This document shows positions 1-11,076 of a DNA stretch of 64,000 nt, one piece after another; position 1 is the stretch's first letter, and each line of letters begins with the position of its first letter. The position numbers and the translations under genes were made by a program. The notes below the pieces were generated by a model. The model was not told the DNA's origin. It saw only the letters and a list, made by a program, of their open reading frames with translations, and made no database searches. Source of the stretch: Linanthus parryae (lineage: Eukaryota > Streptophyta > Magnoliopsida > Ericales > Polemoniaceae); contig JALGPY010000006.1 in the NCBI GenBank assembly GCA_023055425.1, positions 76,630,435 through 76,694,434 of the forward strand, read 5' to 3'.

Positions 1-945
1 ATAATTTATACTCCATATTAAGTTGTGGACATGTTGTATCTATGAATATTTTTTATGTTTCCATATTACTATAATTTTATTTCGCATATTAATATACATT
101 TTGACAACATCACTATTGTGTAGAAAAAAGAATATGAAAATATAAAAACATAAATAATGATACATTTTGTATACATTTTTCCTCATCAATTTGAAATATA
201 CAATATTTTACATAAACTAACAGTATTGAGGTATTACAGTCATTTTGGCACATATCCTGCTTCATATCCTGCATCATATCCGACATCACACAAACACAGA
301 CATGCACCATATCTTATCAGGACTCATCTGACAGCATTCATATCCTTACTCATATCCCAGCATAAGGCTTATCCCTACACACCATATCCTCTACCCAAAC
401 GAGGCCTTAGAGTCTCGTGGATTAATAGAGGTGCGGGCAAGATGACCTGGACGAACACGATTATCATATTCCCTATAAAATATCAAATTGCGTTTGTTAT
501 GCGCGAAAGTTAAGGAGTACAAATTATAAGCATAGTCAATCTTTCTAAAATTATACTTCATGTAACAATCCGAGCGAATTATTGTCTTCACATTTTTTTA
601 TTGGCACCACCAATAAAAATGCTTAATCCTTGAAGGTACTAGTATGATAGCCACACGCAATTGATCGGGCACACGCACGAACACATACTAAACACTGAAC
701 ATGTTTAATTCTTTTCTTGTCTGATCGATTAAAACTGAACGATTACAATGCTTTAAATAAAAAAACATAACCCTAACTAGATAATTTGACCCAACGGGAT
801 CGACCCGACCTACTAACTAATTAAATAAACAACTAATTAAACTAATAAAATAAATAAACTAACTAATAATAATAATTAATTAAATAAATGATACTAATTA
901 ACATAGTAGTACCAGTGACTCATACGATACGGTTGACCCGTATCA
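1..945 (-). repeat. Partial Ty3-type LTR, minus strand (remnant)
   Basis: Read on the minus strand, a purine-rich tract of polypurine-tract type (about 946-958) is followed at 945 by TGATACGGGTCAACC, the layout of a Ty3 3' UTR running into its 3' LTR. The rest, down to the window edge, is AT-rich and non-coding, so the far LTR end is off the window or decayed. The short ORFs here are not supported. The family is not identified; a second copy of the junction lies at 29480-29592. Confidence 0.4.
237..406. mobile_element. Possible Tourist-like MITE (170 bp)
   Basis: The segment is flanked by TTA on both sides (234-236 and 407-409). Its right end, CCAAACGAGGCC, is of a kind common at MITE ends; the left end CAGTCATTTTGG matches its complement only partly. 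The interior repeats CATATCC-type words. TTA/TAA target duplications fit PIF/Harbinger. The weak terminal match keeps confidence low. Confidence 0.3.
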
Positions 946-1020
946 ACTCCCCCGCGGTTGAAAAACGTCTTGTCCTCAAGGAAGATCCGAGATTACGTCC
1001 CATGCGCAGTACGATCGTGG
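912..1020 (-). repeat. LTR/PPT junction segment shared with 29480-29592
   Basis: About 110 bp here is clearly similar to 29480-29592. The best-conserved part is CTCCCCCGCGGTTG followed by AAAAACGTCTTGTCCTCAAG. On the minus strand this reads CTTGAGGACAAG, then a G-rich tract, then an LTR start, a common plant Ty3 3' end. Both are minus-strand relics of one family. Confidence 0.5.
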
Positions 1021-1607
1021 AGACCTTAGTTTAGATCCAACGCTTATGCTGATGGGTGATAAACATGACTTTTTGGAGAAACTATGTTTTTATTTCGATT
1101 GGGTTGTCAAAAATTAGAGTAGTAGAAATAGTCTGAATTGGGTTCATAATAGTCTGAGTGTGGCCCAAAAGGATTTTCAGTTAAATATTGTGACCCAATT
1201 ATAAGAGAAGGCCCAAATGAAGAAGCAAGGCCAGTGCTGAAGTCATCCCAGTCGGGTCGGAAGCCGTAGCTGGATTTTGAAGCGGGTCTGCTTGATTTCT
1301 GGAGTCCTGATGCAGGGGGTATTTTATTGGTGCGAGTGTGCGAAATCCAAGAAGTACCCATGCTATGCAAATTCTAATCATTTTTTCTAGTTTTCTCTTG
1401 ATAGATAAATCTCACTTTCTCTAATCTCTCTATCAGTTCTTAGCTAAACTACACCGCAATCCATTTTTCCAGAAATAGAATTCTAACCTCCTAAATCATG
1501 AGATCATGAAGCACGTGACCTCACAATTGTCATTGAGATCACTAAAATGTTTAATAGTGAACACTCTGTAGGTCAGTGTAACTTTGTCGCATACGCTGCG
1601 AATTAAG
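1021..1607. other. Non-coding stretch, nothing recognised
   Basis: Nothing with coding or RNA-gene character is seen between the minus-strand LTR relic and the Tat insertion. The small minus-strand ORFs match no family I recognise. It may be the decayed 3' part of the element whose LTR lies at 1-945. Confidence 0.4.
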
Positions 1608-1612
1608 GAAGG

Positions 1613-2240
1613 TGTAGATAGTGCTTTCTGAGCTGACAGATCTTGGCCACGTGGCAACCATCCAGCACACCATATTGTGCTCGACACACACTGGATCACC
1701 AGCCGAGCTGATCCATGTGGGGGCTGCGAGACAGAGCCCTCGCATACCACTGCACGGGACTTGTAGGGACTTAGTGGTTTGGAGGCTAGAGTAAGCCCTG
1801 TCGCGTGCGAGCCAAGCCCGCACGCGACCTTTAGTAACTGTTTTGAGAGATTTATGGCACGAGCTCCATAAACCCGGTCAATCCGGTCAAACCCGGTCAA
1901 CCCCGTAACGGTTCTGGTATTCGCGCACAACGTGCTGTAACGGTTCCTATATACTCGGACGAACGTACCGTTATGGTTAAGCTAATTAAGCCGCCATTAA
2001 TGGGCGCATTAACCACACTACAACGGTCACGTTCTCTGCTATATATAGGACGTTAACCTTTCCATACAAAAGGGGGACACGCTAGCCATACGCGGAAGCT
2101 CTGCCAAACCTCTGTCTCTCTCTCAGACATTACTACTGCCTTACTCTCTCCCTACACACAACCCAACTCTTCCTGTGCCATCACTGATCTTCTACATACG
2201 GTGTACACGGAGGTCTCCCTGCCGGAATCTCTTGTGCACA
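1613..2240 (+). repeat. 5' LTR of the Tat element (628 bp)
   Basis: It begins TGTAGATAG and ends GTGCACA, is preceded by TSD GAAGG, and matches 15679-16306 throughout with about 10 substitutions and no visible indel. Minus-strand ORFs here and in the 3' LTR are shadows of the repeat. Confidence 0.95.
2040..2047 (+). promoter_or_regulatory. TATA box in the Tat 5' LTR
   Basis: TATATATA sits 427 bp into the LTR, at the same offset as 16106-16113 in the 3' LTR. It should place the U3/R border near 2070-2080. Inferred from sequence only. Confidence 0.65.
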
Positions 2241-2243
2241 TTT

Positions 2244-2262
2244 TGGTGAACCCGACGTGAAC
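2244..2262 (+). other. Primer-binding-site region of the Tat element
   Basis: TGGTGAACCCGACGTGAAC starts three bases after the LTR end. TGG at its start would pair with a tRNA CCA end, and position and form fit a PBS. I cannot assign the priming tRNA. Confidence 0.6.
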
Positions 2263-2280
2263 TTACCAACAAAAGCAACC

Positions 2281-3878
2281 ATGTCTCAGGAGGATGATGT
2301 TAGCAACAGATCGCCTTCCACCGAAACTGCCTCAGGAGAGGAGACCCGCCGTACTCCTGCGACCCCTAGCGAGGCACCGACGCTAGAATTCTTGGACGCC
2401 ACCGTCCAAAGTCAGGCGAAAGCTCTCAAGGCTCAGTCTGCGCAGCTAGAACGGATCCTGACCGTTCTGGGCACCCTTGCACCAATTCCTTCACCAGCCA
2501 CCGCCGTTTCTCAAGGAGGAGGAGCCCCTACCGCTCCAGGACTGGGAGTGTCAACCACAACTCCCAACCCTAATCTGCAGACTCCACCGGCAACTACGCA
2601 GTTGTCTTCAATTCAGGGGTCAACAGCTCAGATGTTGCCTCTCACAGCTCATACTCCTCAGCCTCCGGCTGTGGCTTCTAATCCGGCGTCGCAGTATCCC
2701 TTGCCTCCGTCAACGACGATCAGGGGAAATGCGAGCGGGCAATATGTCCCCAATCCTTCGGCGGCGTATGTGTCGCCTCCGCCTGCGGCAACCCCTCCTC
2801 CTACTACTGAGGGAAGCATTCCAGAATGCATGACGTCTCTGCAGAAGCGCATGGACACTATTCTGGCTCACCAGTCATTCGCTGATACCATCATCCCGAA
2901 ACTAGACAATGATCCACCCATCCCGCGAGAGATCTATCTCATGCCTAACCCGGTGGGGTATAGGCTCCTAAATGGGACAAGTTCGAGGATGTCAACGGGA
3001 ACGCTCATGAGCATGTCATGCGTTTCATTGATGTCATGGGGCCATACGGAGCTGATCCTAAACTGCTGATGCGAGAGTTCCCAAAATCTTTGGGGAACGT
3101 AGCGTACAAGTGGTACCGAACGTTGGAGGCCGGATCCGTGAAGACTTGGGACGACATGGTCCAGAAGTTCTACACCAAGTTCTTCCAGATGGAAGAAAAG
3201 GTGACAATGATCCATCTCTCGCGGATGTATCAGAAGCGCGAGGAGGACGGGATCACGTTCATCAAGAAATTCAGGGCGAAGTCCTTGGAGTGCAAAGATC
3301 CAATGCTCGAAAGCCGGCTCGTAGAGATATGCCTGCAGTGCATGCGAGACGAATACAAAGGTATGCTCATCAATCTGCAAACACCTACGTTTTCAAAGCT
3401 CATCGAATGCACCAAGAACATCGAGCCTATAGTAGAGAGACAGAAAAAGAAGAACGCCCCGGAGCGATCTTCGAGCGGTACTACCTACAAGATCGGGAGG
3501 TTCAGTTACAAGAGGGGACGCGAAGCTGAGGTCAATACAGCTTCACCCCAGAAACAGGCGAAGGTTGTGAACTTCGACGTACCACCTCTGCCATGTTCGG
3601 TGGAGGAGGCAAGCGACCTCTGCAGGCAGTGGCGCAAGGACGGTGTCCTACCGCCGCTCGAGAAGGTACCCTCCAAGGAAATGGTGAGGGACCCGAAGTG
3701 GTGTGAGTACCACAGCAAGGTCATGCATCCCACAGCAGAATGTCAGAAGCTCAGGATTGTATTCAATCAGAAGATGAAGAACGGCGAGCTGATCGTCAGC
3801 GATCACAGGAAGGATGTGCGCAACAATCCACTTCCTGCCCATGCAGAGCAAGACTCGAAAGGCAAAGAGTCACCATGA
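2281..3878 (+). pseudogene. gag: Tat gag, one frame break
   Basis: Capsid protein of the element. The ATG at 2281 is the first in frame after the PBS. The N-terminal third is Ser/Pro/Thr-rich and low in complexity. The conserved capsid domain is read from about 3018 in another frame (key stretch NVAYKWYRTLEAGSVKTWDD). The frame changes near 2960-2970 with open, family-like protein on both sides, so a one-base deletion is likely. Near the C-terminus CEYHSKVMHPTAEC gives the C-x2-H-x4-H-x4-C knuckle common in Tat gag. The gag stop TGA overlaps the next ATG as ATGA at 3875-3878. Confidence 0.85.
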
Positions 3879-4892
3879 TCTCGATTGTGGACTTGGAAGA
3901 AGTCGCAGAAGATGGTCTACCCATCATTGCCGAAGTCCATGATGACGAGGACTACAGTGTAGACACAAAGGATGAACGTACCGATCGGATGAAGGGGTCG
4001 CACGGCTTTAGCAGATTCTTCGACGAAATGAACTTCTCCGAGAAGTGCCGGACATATATGACGAAAGCAATCTTGAGGATAGCGGAGGACTATGAGGAGA
4101 ATCTTGTAATTTCCAACGGGAAAGTCATCAGGGCGTCCCGCTCCACAGGAAAAGATTATGACCTTTTCTGCCAGCGACAAAAAGACAGATGCGAGCCACC
4201 AGAGGCCTCTGTATGTGACAGCCATCATCAATGGTGTCGAGTTCAAACGAGCATTTGTAGACGGAGGAGCACCGGTCAACGTCGTTTCGCTCCACACGCT
4301 GAAGCTAGCAGGGATCCCCGAGCACAAGATTGTCAGGCGTCCATCTCCGCTGATGGGATTTGGAAGCGACTCTAGAATGACGATTGGATGGATCCGCCTG
4401 GGCGTTCAGATTGGCAAAATCAAGTGCTCAGCGAAGTTCTATGTCATAGATGCGAACACTACGTACCACATGATCATAGGTCGAGCCTGGATTCACCGCT
4501 TCGACGCGGTTCCTTCAACAGCTCACCAAGTCATGAAAGCTATCTGGAACGACAGAATAGTCGAGATACCGGCTTCAACGAATCCATTCAACTTGGATGA
4601 AGCACATCTTAGCGAGGCAGTGTGGTTCACCGAGATGGCGGACGAGCAAACACCGGGACCATTCAACCCTACTCCTTTACCTCTATGGGAGGACATCAAG
4701 GACCAGTCACCTGCGGGAGTAATGGTGACAAGGGAAGACGCCAAAGAAAAGCCGCCTACACGCGAAGAGGCGCCGCGAATCGCGTACCATCGAAAGAACG
4801 TGTACACTCTGAAGAGAATTGCAAAGCATGACCCCGAAGGCAAGGAGATAGAGAGCTTCTACGCCAATGGGAAGAAGTGCTATCGCATATGA
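3875..4892 (+). pseudogene. Tat aspartic protease region, frame break and in-frame stop
   Basis: Encodes the polyprotein-cleaving protease. A linker from ATG 3875 (MISIVDLEEVAEDG) is followed by the protease core in another frame from about 4158. The active-site stretch is FVDGGAPVNVV, a DGG form seen in Tat elements in place of DTG/DSG; further on TYHMIIGRAWIH is the flap-to-C-terminal region. The frame changes near 4150-4160. The part ends at a TGA (4890-4892), after which the same frame continues into the RT part from 4905; a CGA to TGA change would explain it. Confidence 0.8.
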
Positions 4893-4904
4893 AGGTGCGC
4901 GGGT

Positions 4905-6368
4905 ATGTCCTCACACGGGCATGGGGATATCCCTGGGCAAATCAACCAAATCGAACAGATTGCTGTAACGGAAAAGCCAATGCAGGGCACTCCGGATGAG
5001 AAGCTCAAAGAAGCACCTGAATGCATGGAAGATAGGCACAGACCACAAAGGCAAGAGCTAAAGGAAGTGTTCCTCAGCCCGAACGAGGAAAAGAAAAGGC
5101 CAGTCTTTCTAAGCGCGGACCTCACAAGCGAGGAGGAGCAAGGGCTGCTACAGCTCCTAACTGAATACAAGGATGTGTTCGCATGGGAGTATGATGAGAT
5201 GCCAGGACTGGATACAAGAATCACTATGCACCGTTTTGACATCATCCCAGGGTCTAAGCCGGTAAAGCAGAGCACAAGAAGCTTTAGGCCGGAGCTTAAC
5301 GTGAAAATCAAACAGGAGATTGTCAAACTCCTGGATGCCAAGTTCATAGAACCGAATCATCATCCCACATGGCTGGCCAACATTGTGCCAGTGGTAAAGA
5401 AGAACGGACAGCTTCGCATCTGCGTGGATTTCCGGGATCTCAATCGTTTTTGCCCAAAGGACGATTTTCCACTGCCCAACATCGATTTGCTTATCGATTC
5501 AACAGCGGGCCATCGCATGTTCAGTTTCATGGACGGCTTCAGCGGGTACAACCAGATCAAGATGGACCCTGAAGACGCGCGGAAAACTGCTTTCATCACT
5601 CCGGTGGGGGTGTTCAACTACACAGTGATGCCGTTCGGTCTCAAAAACGCGGGTGCAACCTATCAGCGGGCCATGATGGCCCTGTTCCACGACATGATGC
5701 ACAAAGAAGTGGAGTTCTATGTGGATGACCTGGTGGTTAAATCCGAGCACGAAGCAGTTCACCTCGCGGATTTACGGAAAGTGTTCAATAGATGTAGACG
5801 CTTTCAACTGAAGATGAATCCCATGAAGTGCGCATTTGGGGTAACATCAGGGAAGTTCTTGGGATGTGTGGTTCATTGCCAAGGAATCGAGCCTGACCCT
5901 GCGAAAGTATCAGCCATCACCGGCATGACGCCGCCCCATAACCAAAGTGCCTTGAAAACATTTTTGGGGAAGCTATCATATCTGCGGAGATTCATCCCAG
6001 CGATTGCCGAAATCACCTGCTGTTTTAGTACCCTTCTCAAGAAAGATGCCGTACACAGTTGGACTCCAGAGCACGAAGCTGCGTTCGGAAAGCTGAAGTT
6101 TCTGCTGACGTCTTCAAAAATAATGATCGCACCTCAACTGGGATCACCGCTTTTGCTATATCTGACGTCAACAAGGAGGTCCATAGGAGCACTCTTGGCT
6201 CAGGAGTACGAAGGCCAAGAAAGGCCTATCTATTACATCTCTCGCATTGTGCAGCCTGCTGAATCAAGGTACACAGACATCGTGGTAGTGGTAGCGGTCA
6301 CCAAGAGCGATCCCATACGATACCTGCTGAATCAAGGTACACAGACATCGTGGAAGTTGAAACACTAA
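4905..6368 (+). pseudogene. Tat reverse transcriptase and start of RNase H
   Basis: The RT core is well preserved: the LRICVDFRDLN block, the SFMDGFSGYNQIKM block with the first catalytic Asp, [14 protein letters not shown], and FYVDDLVVKS with the YVDD catalytic motif (about 5717-5728). The connection to the first RNase H follows (RRFIPAIAEI, then PLLLYLTSTRRSIGALLAQ). The RNase H module is wrecked at 6255-6383 by a direct duplication and loss, and the ORF ends in TAA at 6366-6368. The typical acidic residue in the RNase H start is not evident (YLTSTRRS where YLAAS or VDAS types are usual). Confidence 0.88.
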
Positions 6369-6420
6369 TTTGCGTCGCACAAAGTGGTAGTGGTCACCAA
6401 GAGCGATCCCATACGATATC
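6255..6420 (+). repeat. Local direct duplication inside the first RNase H
   Basis: CCTGCTGAATCAAGGTACAC occurs at 6255 and again at 6323, and GGTCACCAAGAGCGATCCCA occurs near 6296 and near 6394. The two overlapping direct repeats have offsets of about 68 and 98 bp and replace part of the normal RNase H. A replication slip or template switch is the simplest cause. Confidence 0.75.
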
Positions 6421-8144
6421 TGCTAACTCACACTACTCCTGGAGGAAGATTGGCGAAATGGTACATGACCATCTCTCAATACGATATCACATGCGTGCGA
6501 CCGCGAGCGATCAAGTCGCAGGCGGTCGCGGATCTGTTGGCACAGTTCCCCGACAACAGCCACGAGCCCGTGATCGAAGAAGAGCTCGAAGGACCCGAAA
6601 TCTATGCAATCGACGTGCCCTATTGGACACTCCATTTCGACGGATCGTCAACAAGGAAATGCGGGGGCATTGGGATAGTCTTGACCAAGCCGAATGGAGA
6701 GGTCATACAGATGTCCGCAAAGCTCGAATTCGCAGTCACCAACAACGAGGAAGAATATGAAGCCCTCATAGCAGGACTGCGCGCAGCAAAGGCTTTAGAA
6801 GTAAGCAATCTGACGGTCATGGGAGACTCCAAGTTGATCGTCAAGCAAGCCTCGAGCGAGTACGGTTTGAAGGAGATTAACCTTCTGTCTTACCAGACTC
6901 TAGTACAAAAGCTGGTACAGCAATTCTGCGATGTGAGGTACGAGCACAAGCCCCGAGCAGACAACAGGCATGCAGATGCTTTGGCAACCTTGGGATCTAA
7001 GGTCAGTACGGACAAATGTCCCGCAAGGATCTCCATCGAAGTGCGAACATCGTCGGCATTGACAGAAGATGCGTGCGACGACGAACACATGGATGACACG
7101 GACTGGAGAAAAGCAGTCCTACGAGCTATTGCAGAAGGCACAAGCAGTGAAAGCTGGGCACTCACAAAAGGGTATTGCATACATGACAACACTCTTTACT
7201 ACAAGGGTCCTGGCAGAATACTCATGCGATGCGTCTCCGAGCAAGAGGGACAACTGTTGTTAGAAAAAATTCACCAACATGCTTGCGGAGAAAGTGAGGT
7301 GTCAATCTATCGGAAGGCTCAGAGATATGGCATTCATTGGCCAGACATGTCAACAGCCGCGGCCCTGATACAGGGGAAGTGCGAGAGTTGCGCACTAATC
7401 AAAGATTCTCTACTCATCGCTCTAACTGATGATGACACGGATTGGAGGAAGCCACTCTTTGATTTTCTCACCCAGGGCACCGTGCCCGAATCGAGAAAAG
7501 AAGCTGAGAAATTGAAGAGGAAAGCATCTCGATACGTAGTACAAGAAAACCTGCTTTGGCGAAGAGGTCATGAGGGCAACTTGCTGCGATGTCTAGACGG
7601 CAGAGAAGCACAAGAATTCATGGACCTTTCTCATCAGGTGGAACACCAAGGAGGTGCGAAATTATGCACGCAGCTCCTCTCAATTGGATATTTCTGGCCC
7701 ACGATGGAGGTTGATTGCCGCACCAAAGTACGACGCTGCCAGGAGTGTCAATTCAAAGGAAACCTAGTGCACGCTCCCGCTGTGGATCTACATGCATTGG
7801 GAACGCCATGGCCATTTCACACATGGGCTCTGGACTTCATCGGTCCCATCCGACCAACATCACACGGGAATCATTTTATTCTCACTGCAACTGAGTTATT
7901 CACCAAATGGGTGGAGGCGATACCACTAAAGATGGCAAATGCGCTAGCGGTGGTCAATTTCATCCAGGAAAACATCATATGCAGGTTCGTAATTCCAAAC
8001 ACCATTCTTTCAGATAACGGTACTCCCTTTGTTAATCGCCAGGTAGCTGCGAAGTTAGCAGAGTACAATATCAGAAAATATGTTCCACCCCCTACTACCC
8101 GAAGGGGAACGGGCAAGCCGAAGCGACCAACAAAACGCTGTTGA
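6384..8144 (+). pseudogene. Tat archaeal-type RNase H, duplicated H2C2 linker, integrase core
   Basis: The end of the first RNase H (VVVTKSDPIRYLL) is followed by a second RNase H of archaeal type: WTLHFDGSSTRKCGGIGIVL at residues about 81-100, then the conserved NNEEEYEALIAGLRAA and GDSKLIVKQ and the late Asp in NRHADALA. This dual arrangement marks the Tat clade. Two successive linker/zinc modules follow. Each begins TDWRK; the first ends in GKCESC (about 288-338) and the second in RRCQEC (about 411-455). The second has H-x3-H and C-x2-C. The integrase core has its first Asp in WALDFIGP and second in LSDNGTPF. The frame breaks near 8085-8105, before the catalytic Glu. Confidence 0.87.
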
Positions 8145-8665
8145 GGATTTTGAGCAAGATGGTCGCAGATGACCACAAGAAGTGGTCTGATTCTCTAAGC
8201 ATAGCCCTGTGGGCCTACCGAACTTCTCCAAGGACACCCACGGGGGCTTCACCGTTCCTACTATGCTATGGGGCCGAGGCCGTGGTACCTGCGGAGGTGA
8301 GAGTCAATTCGGCAAGATTGGCCTTCCACGCACTCTACGAAAATCAACGTGATCATGACTTAGTCTTGCTGGAAGAAAAGGGAGAACAAGCTAAAAGGAC
8401 CAACAAGCGGTATCAAGAAAGGATCGCTCGTGCTTACAATAAGACGGTCCAGCGAAGAGATTTCGCAGTTGGAGACTTGGTCCTGCGCGCATCTGACCAC
8501 TGCATGCGAGAAGCGGCTCACCCAAAGTTCACAGCCAATTGGGAGGGACCCTTCGAAGTCACAGAAGTCTTTGACAGTGGCTACTGCAGCATACGAAGGC
8601 TGCACGGAACAACCTCAACCCCGAGTTCAGTTAACATGCGCTGGATTAAGAAGTACTATCCTTGA
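8141..8665 (+). pseudogene. Tat integrase C-terminal part (frame-shifted)
   Basis: Continues the integrase in another frame. The catalytic Glu region lies just before 8141 in this frame. It then reads WSDSLSIALWAYRTSPRTPT, GASPFLLCYGAEAVVPAEV and a basic C-terminal domain (GDLVLRA, NWEGPFEVTEV) ending MRWIKKYYP and TGA. No chromodomain follows, as expected for Tat. The cause is probably a single-base deletion in the C/G-rich run near 8085-8105. Confidence 0.85.
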
Positions 8666-8735
8666 CTTCTCTCATTTCATGCGTTTTATTATAACGTTGC
8701 TTCATGTCTTGTATGGCTATGATTTACACAATCTC

Positions 8736-8814
8736 CTCTCCCATATGAGAGAATTGTAATCTTATCTCTCCCACATGAGAGCATTATAATAAAAGGGTTC
8801 TCCCAAATGAGAAC
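8736..8814 (+). repeat. Three short hairpins just after pol
   Basis: CTCTCCCATATGAGAG (8736-8751), CTCTCCCACATGAGAG (8766-8781) and GTTCTCCCAAATGAGAAC (8797-8814) lie 30-31 bp apart. The stems persist while loop and stem letters vary (CTCTC/GAGAG and GTTCTC/GAGAAC), which looks like co-varying stems. They lie 70-150 bp after the integrase stop. Function unknown. Confidence 0.65.
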
Positions 8815-8871
8815 TTCATATTCCTAGCTGTTTATGTTGCTTTATTTAGTTTGTTATTACTGTTAACAATG

Positions 8872-9625
8872 GGCTATCCGCCACAATAGCAATCTGTACA
8901 ACTGCGATCTTAACCGATCTTCTAAGCCTATCTAATCGATAGCACCCTTTGCGAAATGCGATCTTAACTGATCTTCTAAGCCTATCTGTTACGATAGCAA
9001 TCTGTGCGAAATACGATCTTGATTGATCTTCTAAGCCTATCTGCTACGATAGCACCCTTTGCGACATGCGATCTTAACTGATCTTCTGAGCCTATCTGCT
9101 ACGATAGCAATCTATGCGAAATACGATTTTAATTGATCTTCTAAGCCTATCTGCTACGATAGCAACCTATGCGAAATGAGATCTTAATGGATCTTTTTAA
9201 AGCCTATCTGCCACGATAGCAGCCTATGCCAACTGCGATCTTAATTGATCTTCTAAGCCTATCCACCACGATAGCAGCCGCGATCTTAATTGATCTTTTA
9301 AAGCCTATCTGCCACGATAGCAGCCTATGCCAACTGCGATCTTAATTGATCTTCTAAGCCTATCTGCCACGATAGCAGCCTACACAAAATGATCTTAATT
9401 GATCTTATAAAGCCTATCTGCCATGATAGCAACTCATGCGAAACACGATCTTAATTGATCTTCTAAAGCCTATCTGCTACGATAGCAACTCATGCGGAAA
9501 ACGATCTTAATTGATCTTCCAAGCCTATCTGCGGTGATAGCAGCATTATACAATGCGATAGCAATATTGTGCAAAATGATCTTAAGTGATCTACAAAGGT
9601 ATATCTGATGAGATAACACCCGCAC
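8872..9625 (+). repeat. Tandem array, 54-55 bp period, about 13 units
   Basis: Successive GCGATCTTAA-type words start at 8904, 8958, 9013, 9068, 9123 and 9178, giving a steady 54-55 bp period, with more diverged units to about 9600. Each unit carries two dyads: GATCTTAATTGATC, and GCCTATCTGC-TAC-GATAGC with complementary TATC/GATA arms. It is in the 3' non-coding zone of the element; such hypervariable 3' zones in Tat/Ogre-type elements are a known source of satellite-like repeats. Confidence 0.85.
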
Positions 9626-10999
9626 TTACATCTGAAAGCAAATCACAAGCCCATCTGCCAAGATGGCACAACTGCGCAAATACGATCTCGAACGATCTAA
9701 TGAAACATCTGCGAATTCATATGGCAGATAGCAAATGTGAAATATGTATATAGCATTATACAAGGCGAAATATGCCGACACGCATGCGAAATTGTATTTT
9801 GTTGCAACGACACGGCAAATAATACAAAAGCTATTTATCATTATGAGTCAAAAAGACTTACAATTTATCTGTCTAGATAGCAGCTTACAAGCGAAAAAGC
9901 TCAAATCTAACTACGCAGCCAACATGGCTTACAATACATTCGAAAAGTAACTGACAAGCCAGCAGTGACACACCGAGGGAATCCTAACTGAAAGAGGACG
10001 AACCCAACGGTCCTAACACCAGCTATGTGATACGCAGATCTGCGGCCAAAGATCTGTAGCAAGTGGGATGCTTCTGCGAAGAGATCAACTCGTCATTCGC
10101 TACGTCCCTAGCAGCAAGATCTGGGTGACGGTACGTCCAAGACCCCAGGAGCTGACAAAGGCCTCTGTCTGATCAAGATAGGTACCAGAGGAACCACCTG
10201 TTCCGGCGTATGCCGTCGTGCAAAACAGGGGAAGCAGTCATTCCTGTGGTGATGGGTTCCTTGTCATGATTGACAAGGGCATTGACAAGCCCCCTGAGTT
10301 CAAGAACGAAGAGGCAAGAAATCCTCCTCCAGGGATGCTAGAGGAGAATTCCACCGTTCATTACGAGTCGGTAGCAAGGTCACTACGGCGCTGCACCTCT
10401 CCGGGAGGCGGCCGGAGACATGACCTGCAAACATAATACACGAAGAAAATTCTTCGAACATACATGAGATATCATCTCCATCTTCTCTATGATGGTTATA
10501 AAGAGCAATAAGCCTCATAAAGCGGATCTTGGAAACTATTTCTATAGCACAAAGCGTAAACTCAGGATTCACAACTTAGAGTTGCCATGAATCAACGAAA
10601 AACAAGCATTGAAGCCAGCAGTCGTAAGGACTCATGGCAAAGCACATTTTTGGGATGAAGAACCCAAATGGCAAAGACAGGGTTTATATAGACCTTGTGG
10701 AGACTCTTCGGTTGCCAAGATGAGTCAGCAGAATTCGAAAAGAGGGTACGGTCAATCACTTACACCTTGAAAAGCGGTAACGATCAATTACCCCACTAAA
10801 GGCTACGACGATTCAGTTGCGTATCCTAATAAATGACGGATGGTCATGATTCGGATGGACTTCCCAAGGAAAGCGTGCTTATCTTACGAGAAATTAGCGC
10901 GAAAATCAAGCAGAACATCAATTGCTGATGTCATAATTAGATATGCACAGAGATATTCCATCAAATCCCGGAAAAGGGCAAAACGGGCATGTTGATCCT
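9626..10999. other. Tat 3' non-coding zone, no gene seen
   Basis: About 1.4 kb between the tandem array and the poly(A) signal of the antisense gene. Several GATCT and GCGAAAT words at its start look like decayed array units. A 72-codon plus-strand ORF at 10218-10436 has no recognisable motif and I do not call it a gene. Confidence 0.45.
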
Positions 11000-11005
11000 T
11001 TTATT
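11000..11005 (-). terminator. Poly(A) signal AATAAA of the antisense gene
   Basis: On the minus strand AATAAA lies 72 bp past the stop of the last antisense exon (11077-11079), a normal place for a plant polyadenylation signal. Confidence 0.5.
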
Positions 11006-11076
11006 AAAAAAAAGGAATGTTTCAGCATTACATTAATGTTCCAACTATTTCCTTGCTACTTTTTAAATTCAAGAAG

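Noticed and set aside
157..513. ORF of 118 codons near the window start
   Set aside because: Repeated Tyr/Pro/Ser words from the CATATCC repeats of the possible MITE; no family.
2934..3380. Minus-strand ORF of 148 codons
   Set aside because: Shadow of the capsid domain of Tat gag.
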